Shown one piece after another: positions 1 to 12,400 of a stretch of 64,000 nt of DNA (positions within the stretch are counted from its first letter, which is position 1; the number at the start of each line of letters is the position of its first letter). The position numbers and the translations under genes were made by a program. This DNA comes from Sipunculus nudus. Lineage: Eukaryota; Annelida; Sipuncula; Golfingiida; Sipunculidae. Below the pieces are notes generated by a model. That model searched no databases. It saw only the letters and a program-made list of their open reading frames with translations, and had not been told where the DNA came from. The stretch spans positions 52,269,676-52,333,675 of the forward strand of contig CM049311.1 of assembly GCA_026874595.1 (NCBI GenBank). Reading direction: 5' to 3'.

Positions 1-470
1 AGGCATAAGTTGAGTACATTAGACTGTCGTTAGAACTACCTTCATTACGTGAGCCATTCGTTAGACACACGTCAGACACACGTTCATTATACGCTCCTCT
101 AACGCTAGGTTTCCTGACCCACTCAATTTTAACGTATGAGAAGCGTACTCGACGTATGATTAACGTACCTTCAGCGTACCTCTAGCGTGTTCAGCGTATG
201 AGGAACGTATGAGGAGCGTAAAATTCATACGCCGGCATACGCTGAAAATTTTTGTGCATGTTCAAAAAATGTTTTGGCCGTCAGCGTACATCGACGTACC
301 CGGGCATACTAGAAACGTATTCCAGCGTACCCCTAGCATGTTTCAGCGTATGTCAGCGAATGCCAAAAAAGTCTATACGTTCCTCATACGCTGGCTCTAT
401 ACGCTAGAGTGTGACCATCGCGGATTCCTGCGACCAGGCAGATCAAAATGTGCACTCAAGCATATCAGGT
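1..470. repeat. CGTA-rich imperfect direct and inverted repeat
   Basis: The words ACGTA, GCGTA and AGCGTATG recur every 10-20 bp. A segment near 196-222 (CAGCGTATGAGGAACGTAT) recurs inverted near 374-394 (ATACGTTCCTCATACGCTG), so the region can fold back. No coding signal. Probably part of a non-autonomous mobile element cut by the window start. Confidence 0.5.
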
Positions 471-1124
471 AATGTGAGGGGGGTCGCAGGAAGGAGCCCT
501 CTTCGTGCGACCCCCTGTCGGAGGAAGGCCTGCAAAACAATTCTTCAAAGATCCACCTTTTGAGAAGGAAGCGCCGATGCGGATTATTAAGGCCGGTGAC
601 CCCGAAATGTAAGATTATCCCAGATAGGGCCCCAAGAGTAAAACTCTGTCCCACCATCACACACTCTATGGGCATTGTGTTACCGGGCCCAAAGACACAA
701 AGAAAAGAGGCGCCCGCGGGGAGCAAGAACTAAAATTATTAATTATGCACGTAATATGCAAACATTGCAAATAAAAGTGGATGAAATCTCCTCATTCAAA
801 CCGGAGCATATGTATGTCGAAAATCAAGGCAATCCGTACGCTGGTATCAGAGGAGATACGGAAAATTAAAAAAAAAATCGCCTTACGCTATTAATATATA
901 TAGATTCTCTAATAATCAGATAAAGTGAAGCACTACGTACATTTTCTTTTTTAAAAACCATCCTATTTTTTCCAATAAACCCTTAATCTTGCTTGACGAT
1001 GCCGTAAAAATGACCATTTAATCGTGAATCGTTTAAGTCCTGCTGTTCAAATCTTTTGTTCTCTGTAAATAACAATTTCTCGCGCCACTGACCCCGTCTT
1101 TGTTTCCATTGACCTTTCTTACAG
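471..1124. other. Intergenic or intronic DNA upstream of first visible TH exon
   Basis: Searched for an N-terminal TH exon (an Arg/Ser-rich start, an RRSLIDDA-type motif). None seen. Short open frames here show no similarity I recognise. The intron probably continues to the left of the window. Confidence 0.4.
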
Positions 1125-1308
1125 AACTGCGGGGCTTCGATCCAGCACGTGGAGACACGGAAATCTCTAGGAAACTCCGTGCAGTCCGAGTGCTTCGTCA
1201 GTTGCCTAGCAACAAGGGCCGCCTGTCAGAATGTGGTCAAGTCACTGAAGCAGAGTTCCCCCGTCAGTGACGTGACGATTGCTGGCGGGAGCAATAACAA
1301 CAAAAAAG
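1125..1308 (+). CDS. TH: TH visible exon 1: ACT regulatory domain
   Basis: Follows a pyrimidine-rich tract ending TTCTTACAG and ends at AAAAAAG|GTGACT. Begins in phase 0 and leaves one base over. Translation includes [10 protein letters not shown] and [14 protein letters not shown], matching the conserved I.H.ESR.S and LIKSL.QSS segments of the TH regulatory domain. Confidence 0.88.
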
Positions 1309-1695
1309 GTGACTTTTATTTCTGAAGCATTCAACCAACTTCTGTAAGAGTTCTCTTGAATCCCTTATAATTTACCTTCTTGTAGTTTCCTATGCTTGTG
1401 TTAATCTTTCCCATAGAAGTTTTGAGGAATTAAGCTTAAACTAATCTGTCAGATCTTTTTGCCGATCCTGCGCGTGTCTGAAAGGGCCCATCAATGAATT
1501 TATTGATTGCCAGTCAACAGTATTGATCCTAAGCGAGCCCAACATCGTAAAATTACATCGTAAATCATAAAGCACTTTCATGAAGACCGAAGCAGCATTA
1601 GACTACAAAAGTCCATTATATTGCTCTGTGAACCATTTTTCATGTTTTATTACAAGACGACCTCACCTCGACTGTTCATGGTTCTTTAAAACTGC

Positions 1696-1769
<74 letters not shown>

Positions 1770-2295
1770 TAGTATATAAAATAAGCCACCACTAAATCTA
1801 CACTTTTGTTCATGTATAGGCGGATGGTTTCTTCTGTTAAGTAACCCACCACTATATCTACTTTTGTTGTTGTAGTAGGGTGGTTTCATCTGTTAAATTT
1901 CCCATCACTGTACCTGCACTTTTGATCTTTGATAGCCGGGTGGTGTCTTCTGTTAACTTTGGAACCACTTAATACTTAAACTTGTAATCTTGTAGTCACG
2001 TGGTTTCCTCGTCACATTTCGGACCTGGACAATTGTGTCCACCTGCTGACCATGTATAATCCGGACCTGGACCAGGACCATCCCGTGAGTCAAATTAAAA
2101 CACACGTTCACACAAATACACATATAACATGAATTCAGTACAGCTTTATGCTCGTGCTCTACAATAATGGAGCGTTTATAATTAATGTCCATTTCGTTTG
2201 ACGTCACAAGGTTTGTACGACAGTATTTTTTTTCGTGAGGGAAGTGTTTGAATTGCTGTTAGAGCACTTTCACCAGGATGTATTTTTGTTTTATG

Positions 2296-2358
<63 letters not shown>

Positions 2359-5300
2359 TATCGATATAAATGTGTTTATATATATAAATATATATAATAT
2401 ATATATATATATATATTTATATATGTATTAAAATCTGATATTTATGCAGGCTCATACAGTAATACCGTAATTGTGATTATAAATTGAAGTACAAGTGACC
2501 AGGAACTTTTGTAGATATCGGTAGATTTGGGTAGGCAGCCAGACTTTCTTTTCTTTAGAGTGTGTTTGTATTGTTCTGACGTATATTTGTTCCTGTAGGG
2601 GTTTTCTGACAAGGCATACCGGGCCCGGAGGAAGCAGATCGCCGATATAGCGTTCGAGTACAAACAGTAAGTAGCAAACCTTAAACAACAGCACGGCCTG
2701 CTTTCACCGACAATTTTGCGTCATAAGAGACCATGGGTGTCACGTGATAAACAGACGTCTGTGCGGTTTTCCTCCACAATGCCGATGAGGGATTATTTTA
2801 CACATAAATATGGCGATTTTTTACGGTATCTACGAGGAAAATAAAGTCTGTCAATACGTTACGTATAACCGGTAGATTTGTTAATCCATCAGTGTCTCTC
2901 ATATTTTAGTTCGATTAAAAATAGTTTCATTTTATTACACAAATTCCTTTATTTAAAAAGAATGTCTGAATCCCAAGTGGGGTTTACGCATATTATGCAA
3001 GGCGGTCCAGCCGCAGCAAGACTGTATATTAATTGTAAAAGACTGAGTTGATCTATAAAATGAAATTTGCACATCAGATGCAGACCTATATTTTAAGTTT
3101 AGCTCGTTTCTATGATTCTTCAAATACCCTTACCAGGATTAATTTTAAAGATTGCTTTCTAATTATTCAGAAATTGAATAAAGGTCTTATGATGTTTCCT
3201 TCTCACTTCAGTGGACAGCCTATACCCAGAGTAGAGTATACCATTGAAGAAATACAGACTTGGTAAGTTACAGTGTTGTATCAAAAAGATACAGTCTTTT
3301 TAAGTAACGATGTAATAAGACTCTCATAATTGGTAGGTAACGATGAAATACCGGAGAGAGAGACTTAGTAATTAAGAGTGTAATATTACATCGAAGTTAC
3401 TGTAAGCTACAGTGTAATATCGAGGTTATGCAGGTATAGGATGTTATAGTGTAATATCGTATAAATCAAGAGATGCAGGATCATAATACGCAAGTATATT
3501 TGTCTCAGGTCCGAGGGCGTATATTTTTTTATGGTTTTAATCACGTTCAAAAAAACCCCGAAGCCACGTCATAATCAGTCCAACGATACCACAACTCAAT
3601 GACTGAGAGACCATTTGATATATTTACATGAAAACGCAAGTCCTATTAGTACCATTGTGTTATACTAATATACATATTTTTAGGGTAAAATGTTCGGAAT
3701 TCCGTGGAGAAATATTTTGGGACATTTTCCCCCGGAACCCCAAACGTCGTACGCTGTCTGTTAGTATTTTTTAATACGAAACGTGTTAATTCGGCTTCTG
3801 AAAATCATTTACCAGATATAAAAATTAGAACACAAGCACGTAATACAACATGACGGGTGCACCACTGCACCCTCCAATAAATCGAGTGATTTCTGTGAGT
3901 CTGGACTGTCTTTTTAATTTACCTTTTGTTATTCCTCCGCCCTGAATTCGATTGTCCTCACAATCTATTATTTATTAACACTTTGAATGGTGAATGACCA
4001 AACTCGCCAATATAGCCTTGTAAATTGTCCCAATTTATTAATATAGCTATAAACGTCCATCAGCGCTCTTCGCGGATATTGAGTGCCCATAAATAGACTG
4101 GTTCTCACGCCAGTTCTTTCAGCCTTGACGCCATGGAGGGCGTCCGCTCTCGTATCTCTTCATGGTGTGTAGGAAGTTATGCTGGTATTTTTAACTCTAC
4201 AATATTTATCATGTTAAGTGGTGTGAATTGATTCGTTTAAGTTTAAAGGTTCTTTCTATGTTTGGTTTATCTACGTGACCAGTCCCCCCCCCCCCCCCGG
4301 TACTGAGAACACGTTCGTGTTTATGTAACTGGTTTTGGAGTTGACTAGAAGGCTTTCCTGTAATCAATGACCTCGCTGGCTCTCTAGCACTTCTATATAC
4401 CGGTAGTTGTTTAACGGCACTCAGTCAACGTACAGAGAGCTGTATAGTCCGGTTATCAAGGAGTGAAATGCAGATAAATATTTTCACATCGCAAATTTAA
4501 TATAACTGTCATATCTTGCTTGAAAGTATTTTAAATGACTGCAGAAGTATAAATATGTGAACATGTTCATATATCAGGTTAGGAGATAAACACATGACAT
4601 ATGTTTATCATATTACTGGTATATGGTCAGTTGTTACTTCGGAGTTTTCGGCTTGCAAGTATACCACACAATTTAACCAAATAAATTAACAATCAAGTTT
4701 TTACATGAGCCCTCAGCACTCCGTTATTTGGCAAACCTATAAGACTTTACAGTAGTTTTTCGACTACGTTTTCCATCTTGTTTTAGGACATGCAATCCTG
4801 AGTTACTTGTAACAGCACGGGCGTCAAATAGAGAAGGGGGTGGGGGGGGGGGGGATGTTAATGTAATCATTGCCCGGATATTCAGAGAATCATATTTATA
4901 TATTGGAAATGAAATATACTTTATAAGAATTACAAACTTTTGTTCGATCTCTGAGTTTACTATGAAACATTATACATCTAAACCTGTTTTAGAAATACCG
5001 TATACTGGATACATAAATACCTTATAAATACCTTATTTGTCAAAACCTTATACTTAATTGTAATCTATTCGAAATGTGTCACACAGACCCCCCCCCCCCC
5101 CCCTCCCAATTTGAAGATAAATTGACACCACTGTATAGCATTTTCAATAAGACAGACACACATTTAAATGCGTGTTTACATGTCCGTTTATTGTTTTCTC
5201 ATTACAAGGCTGCCTCATTGCATGGCACTGTTCCAGGTCTCTATAGATTGAAGTATTGGGTTTTATGGTATGAAAACTGAAGTAACATGCGACAACTAAG

Positions 5301-8300
5301 GTAGTGAAAGAATGACGTACTATAGAAAATAATATAAATCAAGACTGAATTCTCAGTATGCATTGCATGAATTGAGATAGAATGATTATCCATATAGTGA
5401 TATACACATCTTGCTTCTGCGAGCTATCCCTCACGTGCTCGTGTCTCATTCTCAGGGCTCGTTGATCAGAAAACGTAATAGGCCCATTGCACCCAGCATT
5501 TGTGTTTCATACATGTTTACTTGCACTAGCTTATACCCTTATGATGATTTTCATATCTCTCATTTTGAGTTTACAACATTTCTAATCAGGTATCGGTTGT
5601 ACAGACAATATACCATCCGATGCACAAACATTTTCTACATGACGCTGACACTCAGGAAAAACATGTTATTGTTGTACGAGATGATAACTCCATGTTAGTT
5701 TTATGTTCTTGTATTTGTTTTTTAGAGGAAAAAAAAATTTTTATTTACTTGTTTTGAAGGGGACACGCCTTTCGTCAGATCGAGTCCCTACTGGACACGC
5801 ATGCGTGCAAGGAGTATGCGGAGAACTTCCGGGTTTTACAGAGTGAGTGTGGCTACAGCGAGAACAGCATTCCCCAGCTTGAGGACGTGTCAAACTTTCT
5901 TCATAGTAAGTCAAAGAAGCATCAGATATCAGTTGTGTACCAGATATCCACAAGGTGTCCACCAGGTATCCACTAGGTGTGCATCAGGTATCCACTAGGT
6001 GTGCATCAGGTTCACATTCCCCACATATTTGTTTTCTTTTTTTTCAAAATTATTTCAAATTAGAAATTCAAAATAAATGTGGTTGTAATGTACATTATCT
6101 GTTGTAAAATTCAGTTACAGTTATTTCAGTTTAAAGGTTGTCGTGAGGATGCCCCAGGAAAGATCTATCAGGTTCATTCATTTATCTATTTTGCGGAAGG
6201 GCAAAAAATATAGATTTATACGATGCAAACCCTTAAACATTTTCAAATACTTACTATTAACTAAGGACCCATGGGTTTCGACGCTCAGCTGAATTTGTCA
6301 ATGAGGATATTTTTAAAGATTTTTTTTCAGAATGACAGTCCTGTGACCTTTACCAATGACCTTGTGACCAGAAAATCTTATTATCTTAACTTATTATCCT
6401 TGAACTTGCAGCATTTAGATTGTAACAATCTTTTAAAAAGTGACCTTGACCTCTGACCTGGTAACCTCACAATCTACAGATTTCCTCACTTTGGGCAAGT
6501 AAGCCATGTGTGAAAGTTGGAAAGTTTGGATTGCATCCACAATCTTTTTTAAAGATATGGCGCCTGTGACCTTCAACTTTGATCTCTGGACCCTGAAAAT
6601 CAAAATGAATTTACTTATGTGGTGGGTCATTAATAAATCAATTTTGAAGCCAATCTGTCTATTCAAAGAAGAATTATCATCCATGGTTTGTGATTAAACG
6701 TTTGGCTTGAAATACATACACATTCCCTTTAATGAAATGGGCCCAGTGACCTTGATCTTTGACCGTTGTACCCTAAAATTGAAAGCAATATGTCAAACTA
6801 AACTGGAGTTATCATCTGGAAACTAATTGTGAACAGATGGCCCCTGTGACCTTGACCTTTGACCTTGCGACCCTAAATTCAATTATGCTCTCCCCATACT
6901 GGTAAGTCAGATAAATGTGCAAGAACGAAAGTTTTGGATGAAAAGCTTGGCTTAAAATGCAGCCATAATTTTTTTAAATAAGTGAGTCCTCTGACCTTGA
7001 CCTTTGACCTCATGACCCAAAAATCAAGTAGGTTCTTGCTTTAGTGGTGCGCCATATTAAAGTCAAGTTTGAAATCCATGTGTCAATCCAACGTGGAGTT
7101 ATCATTTGGAAACAATTTTTGTGGATGGACAGATAGTCTTAAAAAAAACGGACAGACAGACAGGGTGATTACTATAGGGATCAATAAACACTCCAGGTTT
7201 TGGGATGCTAATTGCAATGACAGCTGAGAAACTGACATGGCTGTTGTCATTTTATAGAAAAAAATTGAAAAATATTCGTAAAAAAAAAAAAAATACAGGC
7301 GGCGCCACCACTTTTCGAGAACTGACAAAACTAGTGAATGGTCAATATAAAAGGCAGGATTCATGACAATCAATCCATTTTATTTTCAAGATATTGATAA
7401 TTTCAGGTTTTAAAAGGAGATTTTTTATTGACCTCACTGGATATTCACTTAGAAGTTTCTAGGACCAGCAGTTACGATTTGTGCCCTGCTAACAGACGGC
7501 CGGACCACTGGACACCCGGACGCCCGGACGGACGACGGACAAAGCGCCATTCCTATACCTCAGTTGAATTACTGTCAGCTGAGCTAAAAATTATTTCGAA
7601 ATGGCTCCTATTAGTACATCCAAATATTTTCTTATACATTGTTGCATCAGAAATTTATGATATATCAACGGAATGCTTAAACTGTGTTCAAATTTAGGTC
7701 TAATGAATCCGCCTGAAATAAGCATTGATCCCTAATAAGCTGGTGTGTATGGTTTTATTTACGAGGGAATATAATTTTAATTGTGGTCATGTGCAACTTG
7801 CTTCAGAGCGGTCCGGGTTTCGCCTCCGCCCTGTCGCAGGACTGCTGTCGGCTCGTGACTTCCTCGCCAGCCTGGCTTTCCGTGTGTTTCAAAGCACCCA
7901 GTATGTACGTCATCCCAGCAAGCCGGACCATACTGTAGAACCGTAAGTAATAAAAGCTGATATATATCGGGGTGTTAAAATGTTTCGCGTCCGTAAGTGT
8001 TCACACTTTAGAACCGTACATAAACATAGATATTGCTGTGATAAAGTGTCTGTGGTCAGAAACCACACGATTTATTCATTCCGTCCGCTAGAATTAACAC
8101 GTATGCAATCAAACGTACGCAACGTTGTGTTAAAATGTCTCCCGTCGGTAAGAAATCACACTATATAGCCTAAAATAGTAAAACTCATGCAATGTTGTGT
8201 TTAAATGTCTCCCATCCGTAAGAAATTACACTGTAGAACCGTATGCAATCAAATCACGGAACGTTGTTTTAAAATATCTCCCGTCCATAGGAAATCACAC

Positions 8301-8984
8301 TATATAGCCATAAGTAGTCAAACTTACGCAGTGTTTTGTTAAAATGTCTCCCGTCCGTAAGAAATCACACAATATATAGAGCCATAAGTAGTTAAACTTA
8401 CGCAGTGTTTTGTTAAAATGTCTCCCATCCGTAAGAAATACACTGTAGAACCGTACGATGTCAAAATTACGTAATGTTGTGTTGAAATGTCTCCCGTCCG
8501 TAAGAAATCACACTATATATAGCCATAAGTAGCTAAACTTACGCAGTGTTTTGTTAAAATGTCTCCCATCCGTAAGAAATCACACTGTAGAACCGTACGA
8601 TGTCAAACTTACGCAGTGTTTTGTTAAAATGTCTCCCATCCGTAAGAAATCACACTGTAGAACCGTATACAATTAAATCACGAAACGTTGTTTTAAAATA
8701 TCTCCCGTCCATAAGAAATCACACTATATATCCATACGTAGTCAGACTTACGAAATGTTGTGGTAAAATGTCTCCCGTCCATATATCATCAAACTTCCGA
8801 AACGTACAATTTTATAATCTAACGTAATATTATGTTAATCCATGAAACCGTACGAAATCTAAATATAATCATTCTCAAAATCTCAGGTGGACATATAGGC
8901 CTATGTTTTAAGGATCTATACAGAGTAACGCCATGTCGGTACGCTGCATGTATTACGTCTATATATATGATATGATATAAGATA

Positions 8985-9030
<46 letters not shown>

Positions 9031-9106
9031 TAATATATACATATACCTACATATACATATATATATTATAGAGTTACCCTCCGGTGTAAAGTGCTCTGAC
9101 GCTTTC

Positions 9107-9165
<59 letters not shown>

Positions 9166-9404
9166 CTCTGAAGAAAAACAACACTGTTAATTCACAACAG
9201 TCTGTTTCACGGGATGCGACCCGATCATCAGGTGAATGTGGTTAGAATCGCAACGTAGTGTTCTAACCAAATTCACCTGATGATCGGGTCGCATCCCGTA
9301 AAACAGACTGTTGTGAATTAACAGTGTTGTTTTTCTTCAGAGTTATACCGCTCTGGCCTAGTCTGTAGGCCATAGAGCACTTTACATCGGAGGGTAACAC
9401 TTCC

Positions 9405-9464
<60 letters not shown>

Positions 9465-12400
9465 GAGTTGTAATATCGAATATACAAGGTGGTTTTTTTT
9501 CATTTATTGTAGCCTAAATGGTGATTAAATAATGGGCAGGTAAAGATAAACCATAAATGCACATACTTTTCCAACAATAATTGCACATACTTGTGCATAG
9601 GACATATGTGATACGACTATAGGAAACGATTAATATACATATATAGCGTTAATTATTTCACCAGGGATTGTGTCCACGAGCTGCTTGGTCACGTGCCCAT
9701 GCTCGGTGACCCCGGGTTCGCTCAGTTCTCCCAGGAGATCGGTCTGGCCAGCCTTGGAGCCTCAGATGAAGACATTGAGAAATTCTCTACGGTAACAAAC
9801 ACAACCACACGTACATCACATAAACACACACAGCGTCTGACACGCTTCTCTCACCCATTTGTTGACTTTCAGATACTCATTATTTGTGACACACTTGAAA
9901 ATACTGAGATTATATGTTTTATTTGTTCATACTCAAATCTAATTGGAACCAAATACTTATTATTCCTTTTGTTAACCATATATCATCATAGAAATGATAC
10001 ATGAATATAAATTTATTGCAATCAAATAATATGTTCACCGTTATGCGATAAAAAGTTGAGTCTTTTGTTAAAACTATACAGAACTGCATCTTTTCATTTC
10101 ACAGGAAGCATGCACGTGTGTGCACGTGTTTGCATGTAGGTGTTCTTTCCATGATAGCCCATTAGACAATGAGTATGCAATTTGCATTTAATCATAACAT
10201 CATTATTTTCCAAATTATCTTATACATTCTTTTATACATTGTTTCAGCGAAACCCCTTTCACAAATGTTTCGATCTTGCTTAGAAGTTATTCACATCCCT
10301 TGAGTAGCAAGGTCGTATTATTCATTAAATATAGTTCCCTTCTTTCATCTGTTAAAAAAGGGTCGAGTGGACTTCCATTTATTCTGAGTTTAATTAAGTT
10401 AACTGTTATAGCTGCTGTTTTAGCCACTTCCTTGACAAATACTTGCACGGCCTCTTTTCTTGCAGCTGTATTGGTTCTCTGTCGAGTTCGGACTGTGTGA
10501 GCAGGGCGGGGAGACCCGAGCGTACGGTGCCGCCCTCTTGTCATCGTACGGAGAACTAAAGTACGCCCTGTCAGGGGAGCCGGTGTTGAAGCCGTTCGTT
10601 CCGGCGGTCACCGCTCTCCAGGAGTACCAGGACCAGGAGTTTCAACCCATCTACTTTGTCACTGATTCCTTTGAAAAGATGAAAGAGGAAATGAGGTAAC
10701 AACATGAGACAATGTTAATTCATGCTCATGCATATTTATATTCAATTAACCGGTGTCCACCTGTGTGTGTGAGTTGGGGGAGGGGTTAATTTTCTTAAAT
10801 CATTTTATAATTCCATAGAAAACAACGAATGGAGCAATCAGAAAATTAAAAGTAAATTCCAAATTTTAGTTTTACTAGTTTTTGACTTTTTCCCCTTATC
10901 TGCTAGATCAAATGTTTCCCCGCGTGAGTAGACATATAATTGCTTTGTCTTTGTGTTTTAACAATAAAGTTTCCCTAAAATGAACCCCCATAAAAACAGA
11001 TGGACATAAATTGCGGAGCAGGGCTAAATCTATTATGCTATTTGAAATGCAAATTTAAAAGTAACAAGATTTGGTCGGACAATGGTCCTCAGAGGGCTCC
11101 CATTTCTGGTATAGTGCTGGACTTGTTAACATAAGGCCTAAAAAAGTTTTTGTTTCCGATTACATGCCAGAGAAAAATAGGGATGGTAGGTCGGGAATTT
11201 TTTTTATTATTTTTTTTTATTCAGGTTAAGCGACATATTTTCAGAATAATTTGGTAACTAGAATTATGTTTATGCATATCTGTGCCAATCCGTGTACAGT
11301 ATGATCAAGTATTGACCCATTAGAACCATTTTCTCTTTTGGAGAAATAGGCGTTTGTTCAATCTCTAATAAAAAGTGAAGCGAAAGTAACTTTTCAGGAA
11401 TGATCACTCGCTGAGAAATAGTTAAAGTTGGCAATCAGGCAGGCTTACCTTCTTAGGCTAACATGAGCGGCCGGCCATTCATTCGCCCTCAACAATTGCG
11501 AAATGACACCGTTGTACCATGGGGTAGTACGCACGCATTAAGCTGGGGAAATAACGTGATCATAACATCGGTATATTTCTTTAAAATAAGAAATGTACAT
11601 CGGCAATCCGCCGGTGTCAAATTTGACATCGTAGTTATGAATAAGCTCTTATCATTTACCGCTATTGTATAAAACGAGTGACCCATGGGTCATGACGCTA
11701 TGCTGACAAGCATGACCTGTATTTAAAGCCTGATGGTATACCATATGGTATCTGACCATACTTGGAAGATGGAAGGTTTGGGATGAAAAGTCTGACTTGA
11801 AATGCATCCACAACTTTTTTCAAGAAGCTGGTCCTGTGACATTGATCTTTGACCCTAAGACCTAAATATCAAAAGGTTTGTTTCTCTATTGACATGTAAG
11901 GTTTTGGATGATTATTTTGGCTATAAGAATTAATTCTGGGAGGTGCAAACACACCCCGTAACTCAGGGAATATAGGTCACAGTGACCTAATTTCTGCAAG
12001 GAGATCTTTTTAGAACCTCTAAGACTGCATAGGGTTCATGTATCTAGCCCTTACAGTTACAATTTGTGCCCTGCTAACGGCCGGACGGCTGACCGGACGG
12101 ACAGACGGAAGAACGACGGACAAAGACCCATCGCTGTAGCACAGCATGACTAAAAGTCTGCTGAGCTAAAAATCCCTGAAACTGCACTGACAAAAGGATT
12201 TCTAAGGTGACTAACTAGCAGACATAATGGCTTTCTGACAAGTCTGACATTTGATATAACACATCCTCCAATAAGAGACCAAACTTGTAGCAAATTCTCC
12301 AAAGGATGTTACAGTAATGAATGTCGAAAACAATTCAAAAAGGCATTTTCAGGCCCTCATATTAGATTTATAGATTATGCAAATGTAAAAAAATGTAAGT

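Noticed and set aside
675-869. Possible N-terminal exon of TH
   Set aside because: Lys/Arg-rich open frame, but no RRSLIDDA-type motif, no donor in a workable phase with exon 1125, and it lies next to repeats.
1580-1889. Tyr-Ile repeat proteins
   Set aside because: Translation of (TA)n; the same applies to frames at 8819-9190, 9318-9503, 38619-38883, 40927-41217 and 43148-43500.
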